DNA of 64,000 nucleotides, taken from contig CAAEPH010000051.1 in assembly GCA_900757865.1 (NCBI GenBank), positions 1-64,000 of the forward strand. Direction: 5' to 3'. The notes beneath the pieces were generated by a model. It worked only from the letters and a program-made list of their open reading frames with translations, did not search any database and had not been told where the DNA came from. The translations under genes and the position numbers were made by a program. This stretch comes from an uncultured Sutterella sp. GTDB taxonomy: Bacteria; Pseudomonadota; Gammaproteobacteria; Burkholderiales; Burkholderiaceae_F. Below, piece after piece: positions 16,366-25,092 of the stretch. Every line of letters begins with the position of its first letter. The first letter of the stretch is position 1.

Positions 16366-18414
16366 ATGAGCAATTATTTAACCAAGGACCTCCGAACCGT
16401 CGCTCTTGTAGGACATGGATCTTGTGGAAAAACGTCATTGATTGAGGCAATGCTATATCGCTCAGGCATGATCCCCGAACTTGGCAGTGTTGAACGTGGG
16501 AATACCATGTGCGACAACGACCCTCTAGAAAAACAAGTTCAACACTCCATCCGCCTAGCCGTGGCCCACATAGATACAGCCATGCCTGACTTAACGCCCG
16601 TGCGTATCCATGTTTTGGATACTCCGGGCTATGCTGACTATTTCGGGCAAGACCTCTCTGCATTAGATGCCGTCAAATCCGTTTGCGCCGTGATTGACGC
16701 GACCAAAGGGGTCGAGTTGCTAACCCGGCGTATGATGGAGGTCGCCAAAGAACGTGGACTCTGTCGGATGATCGCCATCAACAAATTCGAAGATCCTAAC
16801 GTTGACCTTGAAGCCTTGCTCTTGGAGCTTCAAGAAACCTGGGGAGAAGGTGTACTTCCTATTAATCTCCCTGCTAATGGGCGAAAGATCGTGATTGACT
16901 GCTTCGATAAAGACGAAGGTGAAGCCGATATTCGAAGCGTATCTGAAGTGCACAGGGCCTTTATTGAAAAAATCATCGAAGACGATGACGAAACGCTAGA
17001 GCGTTACTTTGAAGAAGGCAGTGTCGACCCAAGAACACTGCACCCTCTTATCACCAAAGCCTTACGTGAGGGGCGAATCATACCCGTTTGTTTTGTATCA
17101 GCTAAAAACCTGATTGGCATCCGCGATTTCATGAAAGTGATTATTCGCCATCTCCCCAGTCCTGCTGAAGCCAATGACGCATTGTTTGTCACAGCAGACG
17201 GCACCCCCTATCGCACGGAACCCGACAAAGACAAACCAGTGATTGCACAAGTCTTTAAAGTGGTCAACGACCCTTATATTGGGAAAATTGGTATCTTCCG
17301 CGTCCACCAAGGCACGATCACGAAGGACTCTAATCTTTACGTAGACAGCCATAAAAAGAGCTTTAAAGCCGCTCATCCTCTATTGCTCCAGGGGAAAAAT
17401 ACGTCAGAAACCGACAGACTCTCTCCTGGCGATATTGGTGCTCTGGCTAAAGTAGATGAACTTCGCTATGGCTCCGTCCTACATTCCGAAGCCGACCTTG
17501 ACATTCACATGCGCCCCATTAACTTCCCCAAACCCATGTTCGGTGTGGCCGTGAAGCCAGCGCGTCGAGGTGACGAAGGACGACTCAATGAAGTGTTGGC
17601 CAAGATGCTCTCCGAGGATCCTACACTGGCTGTAGACCATGACAAAGTCCTCAATGAAACGGTCATCCGAGGCTTAACAGAAATGCATGTGAGATCCGTT
17701 CTGGATCGAATGAAGGTCGACTTTAACTTGGAGGTCGAAACCGCTACGCCTAGCCTACCGTACCGCGAAACCATTGCCGCTCCCGCGGAAGGCCATGCAC
17801 GACATAAAAAACAAACGGGTGGTACAGGTCAATTCGGCGAAGTCTATTTGCGCATTGAGCCCTTAGCACGAGGAGAAGGCTTCCAATTCGTTGATGCGGT
17901 CAAGGGTGGGGTTATTCCCTTTAATCTGATTCCCGCCGTTGAAAAGGGTGTCCGAGAAGTCATGGATTCTGGCTATTTAGCGGGCTATCCCTTACAGGAT
18001 ATCCGTGTAACGGTCTATGACGGCAAGAGCCATCCTGTTGATTCAAAAGAAGTCGCCTTTGTAGCCGCCGCTCGTAAAGCGTTCCTCGACGCCTTATCCA
18101 AAGCGTCCCCTCAGATTCTTGAACCGATTGTTCGCATTGACGTAGTAGCGCCTAATGCGTCCTTTGGCGATATTGCTGGAGACCTCGGGTCACGTCGAGG
18201 CCAACTCACTGGGAGCGAAATTGTCAATGATGAAATGACGGAAATTCACGCTTTGGTTCCTCTTAGTGAACTCGATGGGTATGCCACACGACTTCACGCT
18301 CTCACGCAAGGCCAAGGAGCTTGGTCTATGGAGCTCGATAGCTATCAACCCGCTCCCGCCAGCAAACAGGCTGAATTAGCCTCGCACTATACTCGAGTGG
18401 CAGAAGAGGATTAA
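16366..18414 (+). CDS. Elongation factor G-like GTPase (EF-G-2 / FusA2 type)
   Basis: This 682-residue translational GTPase has the full EF-G domain set, distinct from canonical fusA. The P-loop is GHGSCGKT (residues 16-23). Switch II reads DTPGY (85-89), where canonical EF-G has DTPGH, and the base-recognition motif is NKFE (139-142) rather than NKxD. Thermus EF-G-2, from memory, shares the Gly-Tyr switch. Domain II starts near 285, and domain IV has the conserved KKQTGGTGQFGEVYLRIEP loop. GAGGGGAACGCT precedes the ATG. It is monocistronic, with its own terminator, and not in a str operon. The role is unsettled: a ribosome-associated GTPase used under particular conditions, or low GTPase activity. 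Confidence 0.88.
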   Translation: MSNYLTKDLRTVALVGHGSCGKTSLIEAMLYRSGMIPELGSVERGNTMCDNDPLEKQVQHSIRLAVAHIDTAMPDLTPVRIHVLDTPGYADYFGQDLSALDAVKSVCAVIDATKGVELLTRRMMEVAKERGLCRMIAINKFEDPNVDLEALLLELQETWGEGVLPINLPANGRKIVIDCFDKDEGEADIRSVSEVHRAFIEKIIEDDDETLERYFEEGSVDPRTLHPLITKALREGRIIPVCFVSAKNLIGIRDFMKVIIRHLPSPAEANDALFVTADGTPYRTEPDKDKPVIAQVFKVVNDPYIGKIGIFRVHQGTITKDSNLYVDSHKKSFKAAHPLLLQGKNTSETDRLSPGDIGALAKVDELRYGSVLHSEADLDIHMRPINFPKPMFGVAVKPARRGDEGRLNEVLAKMLSEDPTLAVDHDKVLNETVIRGLTEMHVRSVLDRMKVDFNLEVETATPSLPYRETIAAPAEGHARHKKQTGGTGQFGEVYLRIEPLARGEGFQFVDAVKGGVIPFNLIPAVEKGVREVMDSGYLAGYPLQDIRVTVYDGKSHPVDSKEVAFVAAARKAFLDALSKASPQILEPIVRIDVVAPNASFGDIAGDLGSRRGQLTGSEIVNDEMTEIHALVPLSELDGYATRLHALTQGQGAWSMELDSYQPAPASKQAELASHYTRVAEED

Positions 18415-18437
18415 AGAGACTCTCGCTCTCACCTCCA

Positions 18438-18467
18438 CTACCCAGGGTTAACCTGGGTAGTTTTTTT
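18438..18467 (+). terminator. Terminator after the EF-G-like gene
   Basis: A perfect 9-bp stem (18438-18446 with 18452-18460), 5-nt loop and seven T residues, 24 nt after the stop. Confidence 0.92.
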
Positions 18468-18662
18468 GGGGGAGCGGGCTAGCTCGTCCATCCTTAGACC
18501 GCTCAGAAACGATCCAATACCCAGAAACAGTATAGGTCCAAACCTGTTTTCTGTTAAACTTCGCGTATTTTCTAGGATTGTCTTGGGTAAGATAATCCTG
18601 AAGGATAGCCAGTAGCACTCGAGCTGACCATCCTCCCCATTATTGTTCTTTGTATTTTCATC

Positions 18663-18887
18663 ATGCCTATTTACGCTTATAAATGCTCTCACTGCGGGTA
18701 CCAGCACGATTATCTGCAGAAGATGAGTGATAAACCCTTAACCACTTGCCCACAATGTGGCGAGGAAACCTTGGTGAAAGAGTTGTCTGCTCCTGGTTTT
18801 GAGCTTAAAGGCTCGGGTTGGGCAGCTACGGACTTTAACGGAGGCCACAAAGCACTGCCCGCCTCCCACAGTAAACCAAAGTCTTAA
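18663..18887 (+). CDS. FmdB/CxxC-type zinc ribbon protein
   Basis: A 74-residue protein of the FmdB putative regulatory family. The N-terminus MPIYAYKCSHCG and the second pair CPQCG form a four-cysteine zinc ribbon, followed by LVKELSAPGFELKGSGW, a hallmark of the family. The tail is short and hydrophilic. The order fmdB, DUF502, aspS is common in betaproteobacteria, so a link to aspartyl-tRNA synthetase expression or to an envelope process is possible but unproven. About 195 nt upstream of it, after the preceding terminator, holds no recognised gene and presumably its promoter. An intrinsic terminator separates it from the DUF502 gene. Confidence 0.88.
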   Translation: MPIYAYKCSHCGYQHDYLQKMSDKPLTTCPQCGEETLVKELSAPGFELKGSGWAATDFNGGHKALPASHSKPKS

Positions 18888-18896
18888 TCGTTCCAT

Positions 18897-18925
18897 ACGG
18901 GGGATTACACATCTCCCGTTTTTTT
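18897..18925 (+). terminator. Terminator between fmdB-type gene and DUF502 gene
   Basis: An 8-bp stem (18897-18904 with 18912-18919, one G-U pair) is followed by a run of seven Ts. It sits 10 nt after the fmdB stop and 24 nt before the DUF502 start, so it would reduce read-through into the next gene. Confidence 0.82.
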
Positions 18926-18948
18926 ATCCTTTCGTCAAGGATCTACCC

Positions 18949-19593
18949 ATGTTAAAAAAATACTTTACTGCGGGACTATTACTGTGGCTACCTCTAGTCA
19001 TTACCCTATGGATCCTCGAATCCATCATTCGCTGGAGTGACGCCATTGTCAATTTGCTCCCAAAAGAGTTCCATCCTGAAGTGATCCTAGGTTTTCATAT
19101 CCCAGGAATCGGACTGGTTCTAGCCTTGATCACCATTTTTATCACGGGTATTTTAGTTGCTAATTTTATTGGTCAAGCGGTCGTTCACCTCTGGGAAAGT
19201 CTTCTAAACCGTATTCCGTTTGTCCGTCCTATTTATTCAGGTGTCAAGCAAATCGCCTCGACCATCCTCTCGGACAACACGGAAAGCTTCAAAGAAGTCG
19301 TACTCATCGAATTTCCTCAAAAATCCCAATGGACGCTCGGCTTTATCGTTTCGACCCCGAGCAAGCAATTAGCAAACATCGTCGATGAGCCCGAGCTCGT
19401 CACGGTTTACATTCCCACGGCACCCAATCCCACGTCGGGTTATGTTGTGATGGTTGCTCCTGACCAAGTTAAAACCACCGATATTTCTGTGGATGCAGCC
19501 TTTAAATTTCATCTTTCCTTGGGAGTTATGACCCCAACGACAGGGTTAAATCAAAAAAAATCAACTGATCAACCCTATGCAGACAAGTCCTAA
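18949..19593 (+). CDS. DUF502 family inner-membrane protein
   Basis: A 214-residue membrane protein of the DUF502 family, function unknown. Two hydrophobic helices are evident, at about residues 8-28 (AGLLLWLPLVITLWILESII) and 50-78, followed by a conserved soluble part containing NRIPFVRPIYSGVKQ, and further on VYIPTAPNPTSGYVVMV. The frame is open upstream to 18799, inside fmdB, but AAGGA 7 nt before the ATG at 18949 fixes the start. It sits between fmdB and aspS. It ends in a short lysine/glutamine-rich tail. Confidence 0.86.
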   Translation: MLKKYFTAGLLLWLPLVITLWILESIIRWSDAIVNLLPKEFHPEVILGFHIPGIGLVLALITIFITGILVANFIGQAVVHLWESLLNRIPFVRPIYSGVKQIASTILSDNTESFKEVVLIEFPQKSQWTLGFIVSTPSKQLANIVDEPELVTVYIPTAPNPTSGYVVMVAPDQVKTTDISVDAAFKFHLSLGVMTPTTGLNQKKSTDQPYADKS

Positions 19594-19648
19594 CCCCGTT
19601 TTACGCCATAAACACGTTCGATAGGGGTAAACTTAATAAGCTTGTCTT

Positions 19649-19751
19649 TGCTTTGCAAAGCACAGTTCAACAATGAGCCACTTCTCAGAGCGGCTCTTAC
19701 GTTAGACCCTCAGCATGTTCGTTACACCATAATTTTCTGGTGTTAACTCTT
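19649..19751 (+). promoter_or_regulatory. Structured 5' leader of aspS (possible attenuator)
   Basis: Three inverted repeats lie upstream of aspS: the 14-bp palindrome TGCTTTGCAAAGCA at 19649-19662; GAGCC/GGCTC arms near 19675-19696; and a stem built from 19722-19729 with 19738-19746 (ACACCA with TGGTGT plus flanking pairs, one bulge), followed by CTCTTTTTT. The last looks like a weak terminator placed just before the aspS GGAG ribosome-binding site, so regulation by attenuation is possible. No T-box motif was seen. Confidence 0.4.
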
Positions 19752-19765
19752 TTTTCGGAGCTTTT

Positions 19766-21577
19766 ATGAGAACCGTATACTCAGGCTTGGTTGATGAAAA
19801 ACTCATCGGTCAGACCGTAACGCTTTACGGCTGGGCACATCGTCGCCGTGACCACGGTGGTGTTATCTTCATCGACCTGCGAGATCGTGAAGGCCTTGTC
19901 CAAGTCGTTTGCGACCCTGATCGCCCTGACGTTTTTGCAACGGCAGATAAGTGCCGTAATGAATATTGCTTGGAAGTGGTTGGGGTAGTTCGTGCCCGTC
20001 CCGAAGGGACCAAGAATCCCTCGCTCATCTCTGGTGGTGTCGAAGTTCTTTGCCATGAGTTGAAGATTTTGAATCCTTCAGCCACACCACCGTTCCATCT
20101 CGACGACGAAAACCTGTCTGAAACAACACGTTTAACCTATCGTGTGCTCGATTTGCGTCGTCCGATGATGCAAAAGAATCTTCGTACGCGTTATCGCGCA
20201 GCGATGGCCTTCCGTAAATTCTTAGATAAGCACGGGTTTATTGATATCGAAACTCCGATGTTAACGCGCTCCACTCCAGAAGGAGCCCGTGACTATCTCG
20301 TTCCTTCGCGTGTCCAGGATGGCTGTTTCTATGCTTTGCCACAGTCTCCTCAACTGTTTAAGCAGTTGCTAATGTGCGCTGGTTTTGACCGCTATTATCA
20401 GATTGTCAAATGCTTCCGCGATGAGGACCTTCGTGCGGACCGCCAGCCTGAATTTACGCAGGTCGATATCGAAACCTCCTTCCTCACCATGGACGAAATT
20501 CGTGCGTTGATGGAAGAGCTCATTCGCACCGTCTTCAAAGAGGTCTTGGATGTGGATCTCAAGAATCCCTTCCCTGTCATGCTCTATGATGACGCCATGT
20601 CCAAGTATGGCTCCGATAAGCCCGACCTCCGTGTGAATCTGCAACTCGTAGAAGTGACGGATTTGGTCGCGAACTCGGCCTTTAAAGTCTTCTCTGGCGT
20701 TAAAGACTTGCACAACGGTAAAGTGGTTGCCTTACGTGTGCCTGGCGCCGCCGCCATGCCCCGCTCCGAAATCGATACCTACACCGAGTTTGTCAAAATT
20801 TACGGAGCGAAAGGTCTTGCCTACATCAAGATCAATGATCTTGAGAAAGGTCGTGAAGGTCTGCAGAGCCCCATTGTGAAGAATCTCTCTGATGAAGAAC
20901 TCAAGGGGATTCTTGACGCAACCCATGCACAAACGGGCGATGTGATCTTCTTTGGTGCCGATAAAGCCAAGATCGTTTGGGACAGTTTGGGCGCTCTCCG
21001 CCTGAAGATCGGCCATTCCGAATTTGGTAAGAAGACCGGGCTTTTCACACCAGGTTGGCAACCTCTTTGGGTAATCAACTTCCCCATGTTCGAGTACTCC
21101 GAAGAAGATCAACGCTGGGTGGCGATGCACCATCCCTTCACCAGCCCCTTGGATGGTCATGAAGACCTCTTAAACACCGATCCCGAACACGCTTACGCCA
21201 AGGCCTATGACATGGTCTTGAATGGTTGGGAAATCGGCGGTGGCTCGATCCGTATTCACCGCGAAGATGTTCAAGAAAAGGTCTTCCGCGCCTTGAAGAT
21301 TGGCCCGGAAGAAGCTCGCCAGAAATTTGGCTTCTTGCTCGACGCTTTGCAGTTTGGTGCGCCACCTCATGGTGGTCTTGCCTTCGGGTTAGACCGCATC
21401 GTTACCATGATGTGCGAAGCCGATTCCATCCGCGACGTGATCGCCTTCCCGAAGACGCAGCGTGCACAGTGCTTGCTAACACAAGCGCCTGCCGAAGTTG
21501 AAGAAAAGCAACTCCGAGAATTGCATATTCGTCTTCGTAACGAACCGAAGAAGGCTCATGACATTGCTGGTCAATAA
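19766..21577 (+). CDS. aspS: Aspartyl-tRNA synthetase
   Basis: This cytoplasmic class II synthetase charges tRNA-Asp (possibly also tRNA-Asn in the non-discriminating form) and has 603 residues. The N-terminal anticodon-binding OB fold is clear ([23 protein letters not shown]). Class II motif 2 is [16 protein letters not shown], the bacterial GAD insertion occupies about 290-420, and motif 3 is GGLAFGLDR. Ribosome-binding site GGAG lies 5 nt before the ATG. The gene is preceded by a structured leader and followed by a strong terminator shared with a convergent primase-like gene. Confidence 0.97.
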   Translation: MRTVYSGLVDEKLIGQTVTLYGWAHRRRDHGGVIFIDLRDREGLVQVVCDPDRPDVFATADKCRNEYCLEVVGVVRARPEGTKNPSLISGGVEVLCHELKILNPSATPPFHLDDENLSETTRLTYRVLDLRRPMMQKNLRTRYRAAMAFRKFLDKHGFIDIETPMLTRSTPEGARDYLVPSRVQDGCFYALPQSPQLFKQLLMCAGFDRYYQIVKCFRDEDLRADRQPEFTQVDIETSFLTMDEIRALMEELIRTVFKEVLDVDLKNPFPVMLYDDAMSKYGSDKPDLRVNLQLVEVTDLVANSAFKVFSGVKDLHNGKVVALRVPGAAAMPRSEIDTYTEFVKIYGAKGLAYIKINDLEKGREGLQSPIVKNLSDEELKGILDATHAQTGDVIFFGADKAKIVWDSLGALRLKIGHSEFGKKTGLFTPGWQPLWVINFPMFEYSEEDQRWVAMHHPFTSPLDGHEDLLNTDPEHAYAKAYDMVLNGWEIGGGSIRIHREDVQEKVFRALKIGPEEARQKFGFLLDALQFGAPPHGGLAFGLDRIVTMMCEADSIRDVIAFPKTQRAQCLLTQAPAEVEEKQLRELHIRLRNEPKKAHDIAGQ

Positions 21578-21594
21578 CTAAGTTTGAGCTGGCT

Positions 21595-21629
21595 AAAGTG
21601 GCGCGAAATACTTTGCGCCACTTTTTTTC
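21595..21629. terminator. Terminator between aspS and the primase-like gene
   Basis: A perfect 10-bp GC-rich stem (21595-21604 with 21615-21624) with a 10-nt loop and a long T run. It lies between convergent stops and starts with an A run, so it may act in both directions. Confidence 0.92.
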
Positions 21630-21639
21630 ACTGTTGTGA

Positions 21640-22626
21640 TTAGTGTCTTAACAAGACATCATTCCAATCCCAGCCTTGTTGTTCAGGAATTTTTATCGTC
21701 ACCTGTTTTTCTGGATAGAGACGATGCCAAGTCTGTGCCAATTGCCAGGCCGCCGCTTGACCGCTATAACTGGCGTCGTTATCACCAAAAATCACCAGAT
21801 GTTCTACACATGTAGGCAGAGTGTCTACATTCTGAAATCCATTTAAACACACTGCACTCCACGTTGGTACACCAAAGAGTTGCGCTGCCGAAAGCGCTGT
21901 TTCAATGCCTTCTGCGACGCCAAGTGTTCGTCCAGGTTCATAGAGCTGAATCCAGCCGCCTTTAATCGGTCCTCTACAGAGTTTTTTGGGGCTATTCACA
22001 GGTGCTTTAGCACCGTCCACACGCAGATAAGTTCGATGAACATTGATCAGGTGGTCTTCTAGGTCGGTTAGACGAGCCAACATAGCAGGCCAAGCCTCAT
22101 GAGCGACAACCGTATCGTCTTCCTTCTCCCAGTAGTCTAATAATGGTGAAAATCGTAAAACATCGCGTTGCAAAAGCTCATCAGACAAGGCAATGCCTCT
22201 ATGTGCGAGATAAGAAAGTACAGGATTCGTAGCTGTCAGGGTTTTGAGAGTAATCGCGTGTTCCCATAAGTCATCGATCACCCGACTTGTTACGTCATCC
22301 GTTTTTCTATGAGGCCCTCCTTGTTTTGGGCTCACCTCAACATTTAATGCTCTACCCAAAAAGATGAGAGTTTGCCAAAACGTTTCATGCCGGTATTGGC
22401 GGATAAGATCAATCCCATCACCATGCCCGCATCCGCGGCAAAACCAATACCCATCTTCCGATTTGGGGTAGAAACTAAAACGATCGCGCCCTCCACATAA
22501 AGGGCAAGGACGGTTGACTTTTCGAAAGTGAGAGCCATTCATCCCAGCCTGCTCAAATAAATGAACCCATTGCCCACGTGCTCGTCTTTTTATTTCCCCT
22601 AAAACATCGGAAAATTCTTGCGACAT
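21640..22626 (-). CDS. P4-type primase-like protein (zinc ribbon plus Toprim)
   Basis: A 328-residue protein with the layout of plasmid/phage primases of the P4-alpha or TraC type. The N-terminal zinc ribbon has CPLCGGRDRF and CRGCG (cysteines 41, 44, 63, 66). The C-terminal Toprim domain has the acidic VAEGIETALSA motif and FGDNDASYSG with its DxD-like metal ligands. No helicase domain is fused. Such genes normally belong to integrative elements, but no integrase, relaxase or att-like tRNA is nearby, so this may be a domesticated or stranded copy. The ATG at 22626 follows AAGGGAG at 5 nt. It lies 187 nt downstream of the small mtn-associated gene. Confidence 0.82.
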   Translation of the reverse strand: MSQEFSDVLGEIKRRARGQWVHLFEQAGMNGSHFRKVNRPCPLCGGRDRFSFYPKSEDGYWFCRGCGHGDGIDLIRQYRHETFWQTLIFLGRALNVEVSPKQGGPHRKTDDVTSRVIDDLWEHAITLKTLTATNPVLSYLAHRGIALSDELLQRDVLRFSPLLDYWEKEDDTVVAHEAWPAMLARLTDLEDHLINVHRTYLRVDGAKAPVNSPKKLCRGPIKGGWIQLYEPGRTLGVAEGIETALSAAQLFGVPTWSAVCLNGFQNVDTLPTCVEHLVIFGDNDASYSGQAAAWQLAQTWHRLYPEKQVTIKIPEQQGWDWNDVLLRH

Positions 22627-22812
22627 TCCCACTCCCTTCGACTGACCAAGTTAATAAAGATCCTTCTTAGAAACAGTCATTGGATGGCAAGAGAGGGGTT
22701 GACTCCCATGAGATCTAAAGACTATTCCCTATTTAGTCCATGTTAACATACTGTTCTTCAGAGCTAACTAAGGAAAGTCCCAATGCTCTATTCATGACTT
22801 TTAGGCTAAGTG

Positions 22813-23061
22813 TTAATGAGACTCTATGGGAGCCTCTTTTTCTTTGTAATCACAAACTAAGCTATTCACCAGATTATGCAGAGCCTGTTTATAGGCTTCT
22901 TTTCCAACACCAAGCAATACGGCGTCTTCATACATCGTTTGCAGAACATCACGAGCCTCTTCCCAATTTTCATTCAGGACTTTAACGCTCTCTGTGCATG
23001 AAACCGTTGTCCCATCTACGCGTAACCAGCGGATAGGGCATGTCTTTTTTTCGTTCGTCAT
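22813..23061 (-). CDS. Small conserved hypothetical protein, 82 residues
   Basis: A short acidic, helical-looking protein that starts inside the stop codon of the class II aldolase gene (4-nt ATGA overlap), so the two are translationally coupled. Visible features are an N-terminal CPIRWLRVDGTTVSCTE with two cysteines, and a helical part NWEEARDVLQTMYEDAVLLGV. Similar small proteins occur in other betaproteobacteria as far as I recall, without known function. Coupling to an aldolase and MtnA suggests a role with them, but no motif supports a specific activity. Confidence 0.7.
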   Translation of the reverse strand: MTNEKKTCPIRWLRVDGTTVSCTESVKVLNENWEEARDVLQTMYEDAVLLGVGKEAYKQALHNLVNSLVCDYKEKEAPIESH

Positions 23062-23750
23062 TCTTGTTCAGAATCCTTCACGACTTGACCATAAGTCTTA
23101 AACTTTTCAAGTACTTTCCTCATTTCCATTTCCGATAGAAGCTCGACCGAACCCAATCCACGCACAATCACGTATTGATGAGCTAAGTTCTCCACCTCAT
23201 TGGCCAAACTGATAGCCTCATGAAGCGTTTTCCCACACACTAAAACGCCATGGTGTGCAAGCAGTGTCGCTTTTTTATCTGCTAGCGCTTTAGCCGCTCT
23301 GGTGGCCAACTCACTGGAGCCAAATGTGGCATAAGGAGTCACATCTATACTCATGCCTCCAGCCGCTGCCACCATGTAATGAAAAGGAGGAATACTGAGA
23401 CCTTGGCAAGCTAAAGCCGTTGCATATAAAGAGTGCGTGTGCACGACGGCAGCCATATCTGCTCGCTGTCGATAAACCCTCGCATGCATTTCCCATTCGC
23501 TTGAGGGACGATAAGGTCCTAGAGCTCGATTAACGGATAGCGGATCGTTTAAAGGCAACCAAACAAGAGCTGACTCGGTCAATTCTTCATAAGGAAGCCC
23601 GCTCGGCGTAATCCAGAATCCATCTTGGCCGTCCTCATTTGTGGTGCGAGCTGACACATTACCTGACTTGTTGCAATTTAGACCTAACCGACTCAACCGA
23701 AGGGCCGCTTCGACAATATGAGTCTTCAGGTTCTGAGTATCGTCCGACAT
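23058..23750 (-). CDS. Class II aldolase/dehydratase paired with mtnA (Ald2/FucA- or MtnB-like)
   Basis: A 230-residue zinc-dependent class II aldolase/adducin-fold enzyme. Metal and catalytic positions are visible: GNVSAR, TPSGLPYEEL, the Glu in PSSEWEMH, the HTH pair in VVHTHSLYATAL, and AHHGVLVCG. It starts 1 nt after the mtnA stop, so it should use the MtnA product. Two roles fit: methylthioribulose-1-phosphate dehydratase (MtnB, methionine salvage), or the aldolase of the DHAP shunt that splits 5-deoxy- or methylthio-ribulose-1-phosphate into DHAP and an aldehyde. The absence of mtnC, mtnD and mtnE nearby favours the shunt, without proof. Confidence 0.8.
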   Translation of the reverse strand: MSDDTQNLKTHIVEAALRLSRLGLNCNKSGNVSARTTNEDGQDGFWITPSGLPYEELTESALVWLPLNDPLSVNRALGPYRPSSEWEMHARVYRQRADMAAVVHTHSLYATALACQGLSIPPFHYMVAAAGGMSIDVTPYATFGSSELATRAAKALADKKATLLAHHGVLVCGKTLHEAISLANEVENLAHQYVIVRGLGSVELLSEMEMRKVLEKFKTYGQVVKDSEQE

Positions 23751-23751
23751 C

Positions 23752-24840
23752 TCAATCTTCTTTGGTAATAGGGGGCATTCTAGAGACAAGGTCTGTTGGG
23801 GAATAAATTCCTGTCTCTGTAATAATAGCCGTCACAAATCGATTATGAGTCACATCAAAAGCTGGATTAGATGTTGCGGTATTCGCGGGAGCCAATTGCA
23901 CACTCGAGAGCTGCCCCTGTGAGTCCAGTCCTTTGATCTGCAAAACCTCTTCACTAGCTCGATCTTCAATGGGTATCTCCCGTTTGCCATCATTTAAGGT
24001 CCAATCAATCGTACTTTCCGGTGCTGCAACATAAAATGGGATGTCATTGTCCTTGGCTGCCAAGGCCTTCAGGTAAGTGCCAATCTTATTAGCGACATCT
24101 CCACGGCGAGTAATGCGGTCAGCGCCAACAATAACCATATCCACATCACCGTGTTGCATCAGTTGACCACCAGCATTATCCACAATCAAAGTGTGTGGAA
24201 TGCCTTGCTCAGCCAACTCCCAAGCGGTTAATAAACCCTGGTTGCGGGGACGTGTCTCGTCTACCCACACATGCACAGGGACTCCTTGCTCAAACGCCAG
24301 ATATATGGGAGAGAGCGCGGTTCCATAATCCACCGTAGCTAACCAGCCAGCATTACAGTGCGTCAACACATTGACTGGGCGACGGCATTTGCGGTATTTG
24401 TCAGCAATTAATGTGGCTCCTATTTCACCAATCTTGCGGCATGTCAACACATCCGCTTGTGTCAATTCTTCGGCCATCTTAAGAGCTACGTCTAAACGCT
24501 GTTGAGGATCTCGAGGCAAAAGATACCCCAGCATTTTTCTAACACCCCAAGACAAGTTCACCGCAGTAGGGCGAGCGTTCATGATGACATCAGCAACGCG
24601 AATTAAAGCATCGTTATTGGGATTTTCACGAACCGCCAACACAACAGCCCAGATCCCCGTAATACCAATCAGAGGGGCCCCACGAACTCTCATGGTTTTG
24701 ATGGCCTCTACACAATCTCGCCAATCGTTCAACTCTCTGAATTTCAATTCATAGGGAAGAAGCGTTTGATCAATAATTTCGACGGCCTCTCCATTACGTA
24801 TGGACCGAATTGTGCGACGACATTGTCCGCCTACTTTCAT
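23752..24840 (-). CDS. mtnA: S-methyl-5-thioribose-1-phosphate isomerase
   Basis: MtnA converts methylthioribose-1-phosphate (or 5-deoxyribose-1-phosphate) to the ribulose form. The protein has 362 residues and the eIF2B-like isomerase fold. Catalytic Cys162 is in THCNAGWLATVDYGTALS and Asp241 in VGADRITRRGDVANK. The conserved RGAPLIGITGIW block is present. An in-frame start at 24858 exists, but the ATG at 24840 follows GGAG at 7 nt and begins MKVGGQCRRTIR, like homologs. It is first in the unit mtnA-aldolase-82 aa protein. No MTA phosphorylase or MTR kinase is in the window, so the substrate source lies elsewhere. Confidence 0.93.
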   Translation of the reverse strand: MKVGGQCRRTIRSIRNGEAVEIIDQTLLPYELKFRELNDWRDCVEAIKTMRVRGAPLIGITGIWAVVLAVRENPNNDALIRVADVIMNARPTAVNLSWGVRKMLGYLLPRDPQQRLDVALKMAEELTQADVLTCRKIGEIGATLIADKYRKCRRPVNVLTHCNAGWLATVDYGTALSPIYLAFEQGVPVHVWVDETRPRNQGLLTAWELAEQGIPHTLIVDNAGGQLMQHGDVDMVIVGADRITRRGDVANKIGTYLKALAAKDNDIPFYVAAPESTIDWTLNDGKREIPIEDRASEEVLQIKGLDSQGQLSSVQLAPANTATSNPAFDVTHNRFVTAIITETGIYSPTDLVSRMPPITKED

Positions 24841-25051
24841 ATAGCCACTCCATTGCACTGTCTAGGGGAAAAATGGGTTGAGCTCGTTTGCTTACGCGTT
24901 ATTCACACCCTATGCGCTCCGTCTATCCTCAGTCAAAAAAGCGCAAACTCACTCCTTTATTCATTGTATAGCCTCAAGTTGACATTGACGAGTGTTGTAA
25001 CCTTTGCTCTCTTGCTCTGCCATTGTACTGATCCGTACTTTTTCACTTATT

Positions 25052-25057
25052 TATAAT
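25052..25057 (+). promoter_or_regulatory. Possible -10 element for the acyl-CoA synthetase/GNAT gene
   Basis: TATAAT lies 35 nt before the preferred ATG, in the AT-rich end of the 252-nt region that separates this gene from divergent mtnA. No convincing -35 sits at 16-18 bp upstream, so the call is tentative. The rest of the region holds no recognisable gene. Confidence 0.3.
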
Positions 25058-25092
25058 AGATAATCAACCTAACTTCTTTTGTGAGCGTTGTC

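Noticed and set aside
22706..22831. Imperfect inverted repeat (CTCCCATGAGA near 22706 and CTCTATGGGAG near 22823)
   Set aside because: Arms are about 100 nt apart with mismatches; no mobile-element ends or duplications accompany them.
21640..24840. Minus-strand block as a genomic island
   Set aside because: Apart from the primase there is no integrase, tRNA boundary or obvious composition change, so an island cannot be supported.
24979..24984. TTGACA in the mtnA/Pat-like intergenic region
   Set aside because: No acceptable -10 at 16-18 bp downstream.
24766..25056. 96-codon plus-strand frame across the mtnA start and the intergenic region
   Set aside because: It overlaps the conserved mtnA N-terminus, lacks a start signal, and its translation resembles no protein.
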